From: Usnea hakonensis
Taxonomy: Eukaryota > Ascomycota > Lecanoromycetes > Lecanorales > Parmeliaceae
Assembly (NCBI GenBank): GCA_013423325.1
Contig: BLJB01000055.1
Coordinates: forward strand, 124,001 to 188,000
Length of the DNA stretch: 64,000 bases
Reading direction: 5' to 3'
Shown: positions 44,934 through 55,558 of the stretch, in pieces
How the letters are laid out: every line of letters starts with the position of its first letter
Numbering within the stretch: position 1 is the stretch's first letter
Made by a program: the position numbers and the translations under genes
Notes under the pieces: generated by a model
What the model was told of the DNA's origin: nothing
The model's database searches: none
Seen by the model: the letters and a program-made list of their open reading frames with translations, nothing else

Positions 44934-46099
44934 ATGTCCCTCGACAATGTTAAGCACATTGTGCTCGTAGGTCCCTCCCTCTCTGCCCCATCTCCCTTCC
45001 CCGACCAGTCATTCTAACAACCTAACGGGTCCTCTCAGGCAAAGGCGGGGTCGGCAAATCCTCCATAACGACCCAACTCGCCCTCTCTCTCTCCCTCGCC
45101 GGCCACTCGGTTGGCGTCCTGGACATCGATCTGACAGGTCCCTCTATACCTCGCCTATTAGGCCTTGAAAATGCAAAGATAAAACAAGCACCTGGTGGCT
45201 GGCTGCCGTGCCAAGTTCACTCTTCTCAGCCGCTTCCTCCCGTACCCACTCCGCCTCCGTCGCAAGCGCAGAATGGCGCCTCGGATTCGACACTCTCGTC
45301 GACGACTGTGACCCTATCGAACGGTCATGGCCTTCCCCCAACAGAAGGAAGTGTGCAAACACAGGAGAGCAACAAGATAGGATCCCTACACGCCATATCC
45401 CTAGCCCTGCTCCTTCCCTCCCGTTCTTCCGCTGTCGTCTGGCGTGGTCCCAAAAAGACAGCCATGGTCCGCCAATTTCTCACCGATGTCCTCTGGCCAC
45501 CAACCGACTATCTCCTTATCGACACCCCGCCCGGCACCTCCGACGAACACATCTCACTTGCCGAAACCCTCCAATCGAAATGCCTCCCCGGCCAGCTTGC
45601 GGGCGCTGTGATTGTCACAACGCCCCAAGCTGTGGCGATTAGTGATGTGAGAAAGGAAGTCAATTTCTGTGGGAAAGTGGGGGTCGGGATTCTGGGGGTT
45701 GTGGAGAATATGTCTGGTTATGTGTGCGAGTGCTGTGGGGAAAGGACGAACTTGTTTGGGAAGGGGGGTGGGGAGGTTATGGCGGGGAGCTTTGAGGTAC
45801 CGTTCTTGGGGAGCGTGCCGGTTGATAGGCAGTGGGGGGTTTTGATAGAGGAGGGAAAGAGGCCAAGTTATGGGATGGTGGAGAATAGTGGAGAGGAGCG
45901 GGAAGAAGGACAGGAAGAGGAGGATGTTGAGAGTGAAGAGGGAAAGGAGAAGCGCGGCGCCACGAAGATCGATTTGGACGATAGTAAAGAAGGGCTGCTG
46001 GTGGATAGATACAGGAGTTGCTCGCTATGTGGGCTATTTGAGAGTATTACGACACAGCTGGTCGGCATTGTGGAAGGGAAGGGCAACGTAGCTGTCTGA
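44934..46099 (+). CDS. CFD1: Cytosolic Fe-S cluster assembly ATPase Cfd1 (NUBP2)
   Basis: Exons 44934-44970 and 45039-46099 give 365 aa; the splice completes the deviant Walker A GKGGVGKSS (13-21) after MSLDNVKHIVLV. Family blocks are VGVLDIDLTGPSIPRLLG, DYLLIDTPPGTSDEHISL, VTTPQAVAISDVRKE and GVVENMSGYVCECC, whose Cys242 and Cys245 form the CxxC that bridges a 4Fe-4S cluster with Nbp35. Cfd1-Nbp35 is the scaffold of the cytosolic CIA pathway. Two low-complexity insertions, Ser/Pro-rich (about 70-120) and Glu-rich (about 300-335), lengthen it. Donor GTCCCT is weak, but the join is exact. Confidence 0.92.
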
Positions 46100-46335
46100 T
46101 GGCTATCGTTCCCGGCGTTCTCCATCCATTAAAGCATTGCAATGGCCTGTTTCAAGTCAATAGTGTACCATGAGTATTATCATTGTTTTTGGATTGTTAC
46201 ATCCTGGACCATGTTGAGGAACTGATGCTGTCTATGGATGCACTCGTGATCGTGCTGGTGAGTCTTCTCACTGAGGCAGAAAGTCATCCATCTATAATCT
46301 AACCAGCCCTATGTAATACTATTGAGTCGTAAATG

Positions 46336-47681
46336 CTATGACCACTTTTGAACCACAACTCCACCCCTTTTGAAATCCGACAAGTCTCCCAGTACTTGGC
46401 TCTTGTCGCTTAACTCCTTGCTCGGGAAAGTGGTCATGAGCACCCACGAGCGATTTCGGCTCTGCGAGTTGGATGCGGTAACAAAAGAATAGACGTCACC
46501 AATGGTATGTGTAGTATTAAAGCGTGCAGGCAGACGTGTACCGTCTCCCAAGCGTATCTGCAACGAGACGATAGGCTGTGACTCATTAACGTCGACTGCT
46601 GCTTGTTGTGTCGTAGTTGCAGCTGCTGCAGTGGTGCCGGGCGCTGGCGCCGCCGCCGTCTCTGCCGTCCTGCTTGTTACCCCAGGTGTTGGACTACCCA
46701 ATCTCTGACCCCCACCACTAAAAGGGATGTACTTCTTCTTCGGCTGTACGTATTTCTCCGAGTGCTGCTCCAGCTTGACATCAACCTCTTGACCCACCTC
46801 AACATTCAGTATTGCAAGTGGGGCGCGACCTGACTTGATCTGAGCGAGGATGGCAGCGTTAGCTGGATCATCTGAGCGGTAAAGGGGCCCATCATCAACT
46901 GAGAATCCGTCGGCCCAGAAGTGGAGACGGCGATCAACTGGTGGTGCGCGTTGTGGTCGAGATGCATTAGGGTCTTCGATGGTTTGACTGGGCGTATCGT
47001 CGCCGCCTAAGGTATGTGCCGTGCCGGTGAAACGAGAGCTTGGGCCGCGGGGTTCGTCTCCTCCAGGTCTAGGGGGATTCCTAACAAGGTTTCAACGATG
47101 TGTAAAAGACTGCGACTTGGGTGCGACATACTTTTGTGCTTTCTTGATGATCTTTTTTCGCAGCTTTTCTGCTGCGCCAGGGTTCTCCACCGCTAATCCA
47201 GACTTTTCACCTCCTGCATATAAGTCCGGATTATCGTCATCACCTGGCTCGAAATCTTCATCGTCATCGTCATCGTCGTCACCTCGGCCATGACCGTGGC
47301 CTGCGTGGCTAGCCCCCGCGCCTCCACCTAGGTCTCCTAATGTGGCAAACTTTTTCTTCGGTGGCTGTGTTGCAGATGAGGCAGGGGGCATGCTGGAAGA
47401 AGTTGGTGTAGGTTTTGGAGCTGAAGGTGTAGCTGATGGAGCTTCTGGAGCTAGATCGTCGTCCTCTATTGCCTCGGAGCGGTTGAAGTATTCCGTGACC
47501 GCAGAGTTTAATTCCCAAGAGCTGTTTGTCAGGTACTCTTGAGCCTATTGTTCACTTGTGTCAAATCAAGGCTCGTAGTATGGGAATGAGCTATGCAGAT
47601 TCTTACCACTTGTGGTGTTACTCCAGCCAAGCTCACGAACTCGGAGATTAGTGCGTCGTGATCAGGCTGTCCTTCCGCCAT
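46336..47681 (-). CDS. SHP1: UBX-domain Cdc48/p97 adaptor Shp1 (p47)
   Basis: Exons 47681-47607, 47544-47132 and 47080-46336 give 410 aa. A UBA domain (MAEGQPDHDALISEFVSLAG, then SSWELNSAVTEYFNR) is followed by a Pro/Asp-rich linker (GRGDDDDDDDEDFEPGDDD), the SEP domain (RRLHFWADGFSVDDGPLYR, LNVEVGQEVDVKLEQHSEK) and a C-terminal UBX domain with VSLQIRLGDGTRLPARFN and LMTTFPSKELSD. Shp1 links Cdc48 to ubiquitinated clients and membrane fusion. Introns are 62 and 51 bases. It converges on CFD1 and is divergent from MIM1. Confidence 0.93.
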
Positions 47682-47974
47682 GATCTTTGTGAGTTCTAGA
47701 GACTCAAGAGTTTCGGCGGACTTGAATGTAAAATGTCTATCTGGAGTACTTGTAAAGAAGTGAAAGTACTTACTTTTGGAGGTGGGACTCTGGTGCTATG
47801 ACTTTCGTTCGACATTTCAAGCCGAGAAGGTTTGCCGAGTGTGTTATACCCTCGACAGGTCTTTCAACACCTCAATATCATCATTTGGCATCGCACAGCC
47901 AGCGATGGCCGGGTAACGTTCATGGCAAAATTGCGGCGTTGGAACTAACATAAGATCTCGTTCATTCTCTCGCC

Positions 47975-48487
47975 ATGGCAGAAGAACCATCGCGGCCAGA
48001 TTTGACCGCATCCTCGGCCACGATACCTTCCGACAGCGAGAACTACTCTTCCTCCCAAAATGAGCTCTCCCCCTCACCGCCGTCCTCCTCGAGCTCGCCG
48101 ATGATACTGTACTCGCCACCAACCATATGGGGTCTATTAAGGGGTGCAGCGATCAACATACTTCTACCATTTGTCAATGGGCTGATGCTGGGTTTTGGGG
48201 AACTATTTGCTCATGAAGCTGCTTTCAGGCTTGGGTGGTCAGGGACAAAAGTACGCATTCCACTTGCATTCCGATACTTGCCTGTCGACTACAAGAGGAT
48301 ACTCGTCTTTTGGCTTGTTTCGGCCTGCTTCGCGCCTTCCTTGACTGGTACTAATTATCGACTCTTCTAGGTCTTCCCCAGCGGCCGAACTTCGAGATCA
48401 GTAGGACCGGGAATTGAGATACGAGAGGATCCATCAGAGAGGATACGGCGGGAGCAGGAATTGAATGAGATGACATCCCTAGAGTGA
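47975..48487 (+). CDS. MIM1: Mitochondrial outer-membrane insertase subunit Mim1 (Tom13)
   Basis: Exons 47975-48250 and 48371-48487 give 130 aa; the splice joins GWSGTK to VFPSGRTSRS. After a Ser-rich cytosolic N-terminus (about 1-45), the one transmembrane segment contains the Gly-spaced motif INILLPFVNGLMLGFGELFA followed by HEAAFRLGW, the Mim1 signature. Mim1 with Mim2 forms a complex that inserts helical proteins into the outer membrane and assists TOM assembly. Without splicing the frame would run on into intron sequence (LAFRYLPVDYK). Confidence 0.9.
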
Positions 48488-49193
48488 AGACTGAGAATCG
48501 CGCTGAAAGGGCGACCAACAACCCTGCATATAGATCAGGCCCTACTGTAGATGCTGCGCTTTGGACGCGAGACCACAAAAGGCATTGTTTGGCGTTGAAG
48601 CAATGGTGTATGGGGTGTTTATATAAGTGCATGCAAAGGATCTGGGCTGGTCATGGCTTTGATCAAGGCTGCTTTCTCCATTCTTCCATCAATCAGTGTA
48701 CAAATCAGCTTATCGGAGATATACTCCACATTCACTCGTGCAAATACCGCACGGCCTGTGCTTGGTTGAACCTGTTGCTTCTACCATGGAGGTTTTATCA
48801 AGGCAGTTTTTGTTAGCGAAGCTCGGGGATGCTTCTGGAGCGTTGTATTTGTGCTGATCAGCGTGTTGCAACCTGTGCTATCGAATGTTTGAATTGACAT
48901 CTCGATTGTCGCCTTTTTTTTTCAAAGGCTGAGCCTACTGTGTGGGGATCGATGAAGACAAGCAGCTTGTGTACTAATGGCAATCACACGATTGCCAGAC
49001 AGGAAGAACGCATGGTCAGTCAGGTATGAGCGCTATAAATGCCAAAGAATAAAAACATTGATAGCAGAAATACAAAACTTTGGTTTCGGGCACAGATGAT
49101 GTATGACTACAAGGTAAGACTTCCTGAGCAGCGCATTCCAATTACCCAGTCAATTCTCCGGTCAATTCGACCACTCCATGGCCTCTTATCATT
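48488..49193. other. Spacer, no gene seen
   Basis: About 700 bases between the MIM1 stop and the 3' end of the broken gene. Frame 48484-48816 has no recognised content. Confidence 0.4.
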
Positions 49194-50813
49194 TTAGTGT
49201 TCTGAACATGACGAAGAATGAGGTGATACACGCAACCAATTCCCAAATTTCTCTCTATCGACAGGAAGGTTGAACAATTCTTCCTTACTTCCGAAAACGT
49301 CGTGCATCGAGTCACCCATTACGAACTTCTTGATGGCCGAACCCCATTGTGCCGAATCGGAAAAGGTTCGGCCATTATCATCGTCTTTAATGGAATCGAA
49401 GCCCTGTCGTTCAGATGTACAGTATTCCGAATTAGTGGAGACCGAGGGAATCTTGAGAAAGGTGTTGACCGAACCCCCAGCTGCGCTTATCAGTGGGAGC
49501 TCATCCGTCGCTCCGTTGGTGTAGACCTCTTTGTCTCCCAAGTGGGTAGCGAGAGCCTCACGCTTCTTCCTCTCGCCCAGCTGATCCGTAGAAATCGGTC
49601 TATCGTACGCGCAAGCAGCACGAAGACAGGTGAGGACTTGGTACTTTGTCTTGCCCGTCAGAAAGGCCTCAATAGTCGCTTCGGTCTCGATCGCTTGTTC
49701 TCGATCGCCCAACATAATCGCTAACAGTATACCGTTGAGTGCGTGTTTCTGCAGATATTTCGCACCACCAACGTCTCGATGCGATGCAGCGTCGCATAGG
49801 TGACGTCCTTGCTCAATAACATCGCTACGAAGACGATAGTGGAAGAACAGTTGGTTCTCATCATCGGGGAGCACCAAAGGATCTAAAAATTTATCGTAAG
49901 ATCGGATTTCGGTCAAGGCGTACTGCCAGCTCCGCTGCAATTCACTTTGCCCCGCCCACTCCCACTTGCGGTCCTTCAACATGGTTGGATAGTTGCGTTG
50001 CGTGAATCGGAAGGAGAGCCTTTCTAGCGAATTTTGAAGCCAAGTGTGAGCCTGAAGCAGAGTTTGAGGTGGTATCTCTGGTCCATATAGAAGCTGGTCT
50101 ATTTCTTGTCTCGCTTGTGTCTCTATAGCCGAGGCGTCGCGTACAAACATGAAGACTTGCTGTATCTTAAAAGTTCGACGCCAGTCACCGAGCAACTCTG
50201 GAAGTTGCATTGAGTACCAGAGGTCGTCATCCTCGACTTTTCCGCGGTGTATCGTCTTGTGCCTAAGCAGTTGGATGGCGTCAAAAATCCTCTTTCGTAC
50301 AGTGGAAGAATACTCATTTGAAGGGGGTTTCAGGTAAGTGAGGAACCCGGTCCGTCGCTCGATCTATACAGAGCCAGGCTTCCTACGCTGTAATTCAAAC
50401 AGATAGTATTTATCATCGACGTCCATGTTTTCATCGAGGTAATCCCGCACAAATTCAAACAGAGATGCTTCCACAGTGAGTAAAAGATGGGTTTGAAAGT
50501 AATATCGCGTAAGGAAAGGCAGTTCGATGGAAAGATCCTCGATAAAAGAGAGTTCCTTTGCCCGCGGATGTTGGCGAAGCCACCATACGTTAGGAATCGA
50601 GCCATTGACTTTATAAAACCAAGTAAGAGGCTCTCACGTAGCGCGGTATGGTTCGTTTGCCCAAGTTTGCATATGGACATTTGTCTTGAGCCATGGGTGA
50701 GTCCATGGCTGTATCCACGACCGTTTCCCTTGACAGCGGTTCAGTTTTTCCAATGCTCGATCAGAGGCTGCCACCCAGTCTCCGTCTATCCAAGCGATCG
50801 ATACCTGGGTCAT
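49194..50813 (-). pseudogene. Unrecognised 540-codon gene interrupted by two stop codons
   Basis: From ATG at 50813 (MTQVSIAWIDGDWVAASD) the same frame runs to the stop at 49194, broken only by TGA at 50636-50634 and TAG at 50366-50364. Between and after the stops the translation stays charged and globular (VWWLRQHPRAKELSFIED, EFVRDYLDENMDVDDKYYLF, RKRIFDAIQLLRHKTI, LSFRFTQRNYPTMLKDR, LNGILLAIMLGDREQAIETE), unlike the other frames. The longest uninterrupted part, 338 aa from ATG 50210, could still be expressed. No domain is recognised. I found no intron pair that removes either stop and keeps frame with good signals, so decay is the simplest reading; unnoticed introns or sequencing error remain possible. 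Confidence 0.55.
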
Positions 50814-51855
50814 TTTTGACGATCTCGATCGAGTGGGCCTTTAGAAAGTATTGAGAACAGTGTTCAGCTTGAAATACAGGTCATTTGATCGGATAGTTCG
50901 GAGTCCTGTCTTACTTTATGGGAGATTTGCTTCCAGTACGGATGTTGGAAAGTGGAGGGTTTTGTGTTTTGTGTCTCAAAAGGATTTCATGACTGTCAAG
51001 TCATCTAGGGTCGTATATATATAGAGAGAGAGAGAAGGAGAGAAGGAGAGAAGGAGAGAAGGAGAGAAGGAGAGAAGGAGAGAAGGAGAGAAGGAAAGAA
51101 GGAAAGAAGGAAAGAGAGAGAGAAACTCTGTTGATTTTGTTCTTGTGTTAGAAGAAGTGTTAAGGTTTTATACACTGGATACTGTATGAAGGATGAGCAG
51201 TGTCAACTCAGCAACGTACTAGCTGCAAACACCATCACCCCGGGCGAAAACTTCACACCCTATATCTCACTCAATACTGAGCCTGCGGTGTCACTGGACT
51301 TTGAGGCATACGGTATGAACAACGCTAATTCGTGCTGAGACAGAAGAGAAGCCTAGCAAGATCAACTGAAAGCAAAGCATGGTCAATGGTGATGGTTTGT
51401 ATACCAGACGGGGGAAAAGCTTATTCTTGGTCTTTGGAGCGTATCTCGCGCGCAGACCAATCAAGTACTTATTTGTGCCACGCCCCTAGCTCCAGGATCG
51501 CTAAGTGCCTGCCATTCTCTGGCAAGATATAGAAGCCATAGATCTTGCCCATTGCTCGAGGGAACGAGGTTGATATTAGACCTCTCTCTCCTCGCTACCT
51601 TCTTAGGAGACCAGCGCTTGAAGCTGTGGAAAGTTGCAGCGCCATAGATCTAAGATCTAACCACTGTAGATTCCTAGCAAAGTGCTCGCCTAGGCGCAAA
51701 TAAGTAATGTATAAGTAATAGGTTTTGATAACAGTCAGCACCCCACGACCTCGTTGACGTTTGCTGATCTTAGGTGCATCTCGGCCAACCTTCCTGATCA
51801 AGATTTGGAGAAAGTCTCCAGTTCTCGTGGAATTTCTCGACGCTCCAAGCCAAGC
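50814..51855. other. Spacer with a microsatellite, no gene
   Basis: Lies between the broken gene and OXA1. Apart from the GA-rich microsatellite at 51022-51124 and a preceding TATATATA run, no structure or coding region is recognised. Confidence 0.45.
51022..51124. repeat. GA-rich microsatellite, octamer AGAGAAGG
   Basis: A dinucleotide AG run leads into about eight tandem copies of AGAGAAGG, then three AAAGAAGG units and another AG run. A TATATATA run precedes it. All purine on one strand, so it could form triplex DNA. Confidence 0.92.
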
Positions 51856-53443
51856 ATGATACAAGCTCGCTGTCTTCGCAGTCCCGTCCACAGCTTCAGA
51901 AAAAGCTATGTAGCGTCTGCAAGCTCTTCACGGTATGGTCAAAAAGTACAGTGCCTTTGTGCTTGTCGCGCTTTTTAGGAAATCCATTGACAGTCTCACA
52001 TAGTTTTATTCTGCTTTTGCTCGAGCTATCTCGAGACAAGAGCTTGCTCCCAACCCCTTGACACGATCGCCGAAGCCATGGCGACCGCGCCAATGGTTGC
52101 CTCAAGGGTTAAATGGAGGTCTGATGTCACGATTCGCTTCGACGTTTCCGACTCCTGCACCTATCGCTGAAGTCCAATCTGACTACGTCCCTCCTCCTCG
52201 AGTCTCCACTCCAGCAGATGATCTCCAACCAGACTCGATGAACGGAGCAATCCCTTCCGAATCTATACCTGTATACGACCATTTCGGATTTTTGAAAGAA
52301 CTGGGTCTAGACTACGGTTGGGGTCCGACAGCCTTGATGGAAACCTTACTGGAACATGTCCACATCTATCTTGGTACACCATGGTGGGCGTCCATTGGTA
52401 TATCAGTACTGATCGTCCGAGTTTGCCTTCTTAAACCTTACATTGATGCTGCCGATATCAACGCCCGACGTCAACTCATTAAGCATCTGGAGCAACCCAT
52501 CACGGCTCGACTCAAAACCGCGCAAGCTGAGAAAAACCAGAAGGCTATGCAGGACGCTTGGTTCGAACGTCGTGCCATGCACAAGAGCGCTGGTATATCA
52601 ATGTGGAAATCGCTGGTGCCTCTCTTGCAATTACCTCTTGGATATGGTACCTTTCGGCTCATGAGAGGCTTGGCATATCTACCGGTCCCCGGTTTTGACA
52701 GCGGAGGATTACTATGGATGACCGATCTGACTCAATCGGATCCATTGTTTATTCTGCCAGTCGCCACGGCTGCGGCATACTACTTCACTTTCAAGGTATT
52801 CAATTATATCTGCGAATTGTAATAGACGCTTTGACTAATCGTATTTCAGATAGGAGGGGAGACGGGTAATGCCGATCTACTGAGTGAAAGGGCGAAGATG
52901 ATATTTCTCTATGGACTTCCTCCATTCAGCGGATTCATTATGATGTTTTGGCCTGGCGGGTTGCAATTAACCTTTTTCATTACTGCAATGTGGTCCTATG
53001 TACAAACCACATTGTTCAGGAATGATTGGTTTCGAAACTTCGTTGGTATCCAACCGCTACCCAAACCTGCCGCATCAGTGCCGCAATCACGAAATACTCC
53101 TCGATATCAAGCACCATCGACCATTCCGTCGACTTCAGAGACTCCAAAAGGAATGATTGGAAGTCTCAAGGGTGCAGTGTCAGATATCATGAAAGCTGGA
53201 GAGAAATTCGCCTCAATGTCTCGATCGAAAACCGAGAAAGGTAGACTAACCCTTGGAGAGAAGCAGCATGCAAAGGCTTATGAGGCAAAGAGGAGACGAG
53301 AGATAAAACGGGAAGTCGAGATGAAACGAGGGTCCGCGCAGGCGAAGTTCGAGAGGAAACAGGAGCTCGCGGCTCAGGAGCAAGAGAGGAGGGAAAGACT
53401 GCAAGACCAACAGAGGGGAAAGCGAAGCAAAGACCGTAATTGA
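51856..53443 (+). CDS. OXA1: Mitochondrial inner-membrane insertase Oxa1
   Basis: The main coding exon ends at 52795 and the last exon is 52850-53443 (KV/IGGETGNAD join; donor GTATTC). The core shows WWASIGISVLIVRVCLLKP, LVPLLQLPLGYGTFRLMRG, GGLLWMTDLTQSDPLFILP and a final membrane segment, then a Lys/Arg-rich coiled tail (KAYEAKRRREIKREVEMK) that binds the mitoribosome. Oxa1 inserts mitochondrially made proteins such as Cox2. The 5' end is uncertain: the coding frame has a stop just upstream near 51999-52001, so an upstream exon from ATG 51856 (MIQARCLRSPVHSFRKSY, presequence-like) is the best guess, probably joined at the CACATAG acceptor. Confidence 0.85.
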
Positions 53444-54001
53444 ATGTATGCCTATTCCCAATATTTGTGGTACAGCGGTTTTGATGGTGTACAATACTGT
53501 AACCTTGTCAATCTAACAGCTCCATTCTCCGAAAACCAATCTTGTCGCAAGCAACGATGACATATGGCCCAGAAAGGTCTTTTCCGGGTAGTCATTAATT
53601 GTTACACAACTACATTTATTATCGGGGCATGATCTCTATGGCGTGTTCACAAATAGTCGTCAAACTTTTCGCGCTTCAAACAATAGTAGGTAAGGTGGTT
53701 TCAGTCCACTCATCAGTAGTATTGATTTACTGTATGAGTACCATGATCCACCGAATTACAACATTGGAGGTATTGGAAGCGCAAATTTACTGAGCCGAGT
53801 AAGCTAACCTTATTCGTCTTATCAGATTTGCTGATAAAAGGTCGTATCGTATTATGCTGTGTGCGTAACTTCTCTCCGTCTTGATGTTAACACTAACCTA
53901 CTCTCGAAACACACCATGGTCATCCTATTGCCGTATATTATCTGATAGTTGACAGTTCATCTGCGAGATAGAGCTCCTTCTTCTGCACCCAGGCGTGTCG
54001 A
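53444..54001. promoter_or_regulatory. hapX upstream region
   Basis: About 560 bases between OXA1 and hapX. It contains two ATTGG words (CCAAT on the other strand) at 53763-53767 and 53772-53776, possible CCAAT-binding-complex sites, and a GATA site just before the hapX ATG (see separate entry). Experimental binding is not shown. Confidence 0.45.
53938..53946 (-). promoter_or_regulatory. SreA-type GATA site (ATCAGATAA)
   Basis: On the minus strand this reads ATCAGATAA, a perfect match to the ATCWGATAA site of fungal iron-sensing GATA repressors (SreA, Sre1, Urbs1). It lies 56 bases before the hapX ATG. In aspergilli SreA represses hapX when iron is plentiful, so the position fits that circuit; this is inference from motif and known biology. 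Confidence 0.6.
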
Positions 54002-55558
54002 ATGCCACCCTTAAATACCTCCAACCTTGCCCCACTCACAATGGCATCAACTGCCCCTCAAGTCCTTACCCCAGCAGCCTCATCCTTAACCAATAAACCC
54101 CTAGCCCCCATGCCAGGATCAACCTATACCCCGACCATATCCATGAACAAGGCATGGGTCCTTCCGCCAAAACCGAAGCCAGGACGGAAACCCGCTGTCG
54201 ATACACCGCCTACGAAACGGAAAGCGCAGAACAGAGAGGCTCAGCGCGCTTTCAGGGAGCGAAGAGCTGCAAAGGTCATTGAGCTCGAGGATCAGATGAA
54301 GGCGAAGGAAGAAGAAGACCAAAGGGAGCAGAACAAGCTAGCGGCCCGTGTCAAGCAATTGGAATACGATTTACAGGATTATTCGGAGAAACTCACTTAC
54401 TGGCGAGGGAAGTACGGTGAGATGGCAGACGCTTATGGAAGAGAGAGACAATTACGGCAAAGTGCGGAGATGGAGATCGAGTTGCTGAGGAAGGGGATTA
54501 CGAACGGAACAGACGCTGTTGATTTGCCACCAAGGCGACCCGTACAGAATGAATACTCCGAGGAGTCAGCACCTGAGGTGCAAGAGGACACCACCGCAAC
54601 AGATCTTTTGGGTATGGGTTGTGGCAATTGTAGCGCGGAGACGAAGTGCCAGTGCATTGAGGAGGCTTTCGAGATGGCCAACGTGGCAGCTGAGCGAGAC
54701 ATCCCAACATTCAAGCGGCCGCATTCCCCCCCATCCCGTACAGAGAACAAGCGCCGTCAATTATCGGAGCCCGACACTATCTCGGAGATTGACTTTACAG
54801 CGCAGTTCTCTCGCCGTCCTCCGGATCTTACAACCTCCGTTTCGACCTCATCCTCCATAGCAGCAACAGCACTGCCAGACCCTTGTGGCTTCTGTTCAGA
54901 TGGCACTACCTGCCTCTGCGCCGAACTCGCCAAGGAGCGTCCAGACCGCGCTCTAAGACCTCCCGAATCCAACTTACCTACGCCGCCGGAGTCAGCACCA
55001 ACGAACAGCACTTTAGACCCCTGCATCAACGGTCCAGGAACCTGCCTCCAATGCCGCTCCAACCCAACCAGCACTCTCTTCTGCAAGTCTCTTGCCGCCA
55101 CTAGATCAAGAAATCCCCAAGTACCCATTCTCGCACCGAAAGATAGTACGAACCAAGGGTCAAGCGAGGGCTCTACCATCAACTGCGCCGACGCCTTCAC
55201 CGTCCTAAGCCGCCACCCTGGCTTCGACCAAGCAACGTCCGAGCTATCCACTTGGATTCCTCACCTCTCCACCGTGCCATCGGCAACTACAGCGTTTGAC
55301 GTCGAAGCCGCCTCCGTCATGAGCGTGCTCAAGCTGTTCGATCGGCGTTTCGGCACCACCAGTAAGACCGAAGCATCGGGTCCCAATGAGGCGTCTAGCG
55401 AGCTGTCCGATTCTCTACTTACCTTTGACTCCCAGGGTACAGTCGGAGTAAGCGCTCTTGACGAGTCTATCAACATGAGGGACCGTAGAGGTGGACAGAT
55501 CTCGGGAAAATATGACAGGAAAGACAGGGACTGGATCGCATACTCGGCGGACAATTAG
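54002..55558 (+). CDS. hapX: bZIP iron-homeostasis regulator HapX
   Basis: Single exon, 518 aa. SMNKAWVLPPKPKPGRKPA (about 48-66) is the Hap4-like segment that docks on the CCAAT-binding complex. The basic region KRKAQNREAQRAFRERRAAK (72-91) and a coiled coil (to about 165) follow. Cys-rich regions are CGNCSAETKCQC (207-218), CGFCSDGTTCLC (295-306) and CINGPGTCLQC with a later FC (341-361); these sense iron or bind Fe-S clusters. HapX represses iron-consuming genes in low iron and activates iron storage in excess. A second ATG at 54041 (MASTAPQ) is also a plausible start. Confidence 0.93.
   Translation: MPPLNTSNLAPLTMASTAPQVLTPAASSLTNKPLAPMPGSTYTPTISMNKAWVLPPKPKPGRKPAVDTPPTKRKAQNREAQRAFRERRAAKVIELEDQMKAKEEEDQREQNKLAARVKQLEYDLQDYSEKLTYWRGKYGEMADAYGRERQLRQSAEMEIELLRKGITNGTDAVDLPPRRPVQNEYSEESAPEVQEDTTATDLLGMGCGNCSAETKCQCIEEAFEMANVAAERDIPTFKRPHSPPSRTENKRRQLSEPDTISEIDFTAQFSRRPPDLTTSVSTSSSIAATALPDPCGFCSDGTTCLCAELAKERPDRALRPPESNLPTPPESAPTNSTLDPCINGPGTCLQCRSNPTSTLFCKSLAATRSRNPQVPILAPKDSTNQGSSEGSTINCADAFTVLSRHPGFDQATSELSTWIPHLSTVPSATTAFDVEAASVMSVLKLFDRRFGTTSKTEASGPNEASSELSDSLLTFDSQGTVGVSALDESINMRDRRGGQISGKYDRKDRDWIAYSADN

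Noticed and set aside
50330..50680. Alternative 116-codon frame over the broken gene
   Set aside because: Its composition is poor compared with the continuous frame that carries the two stops.
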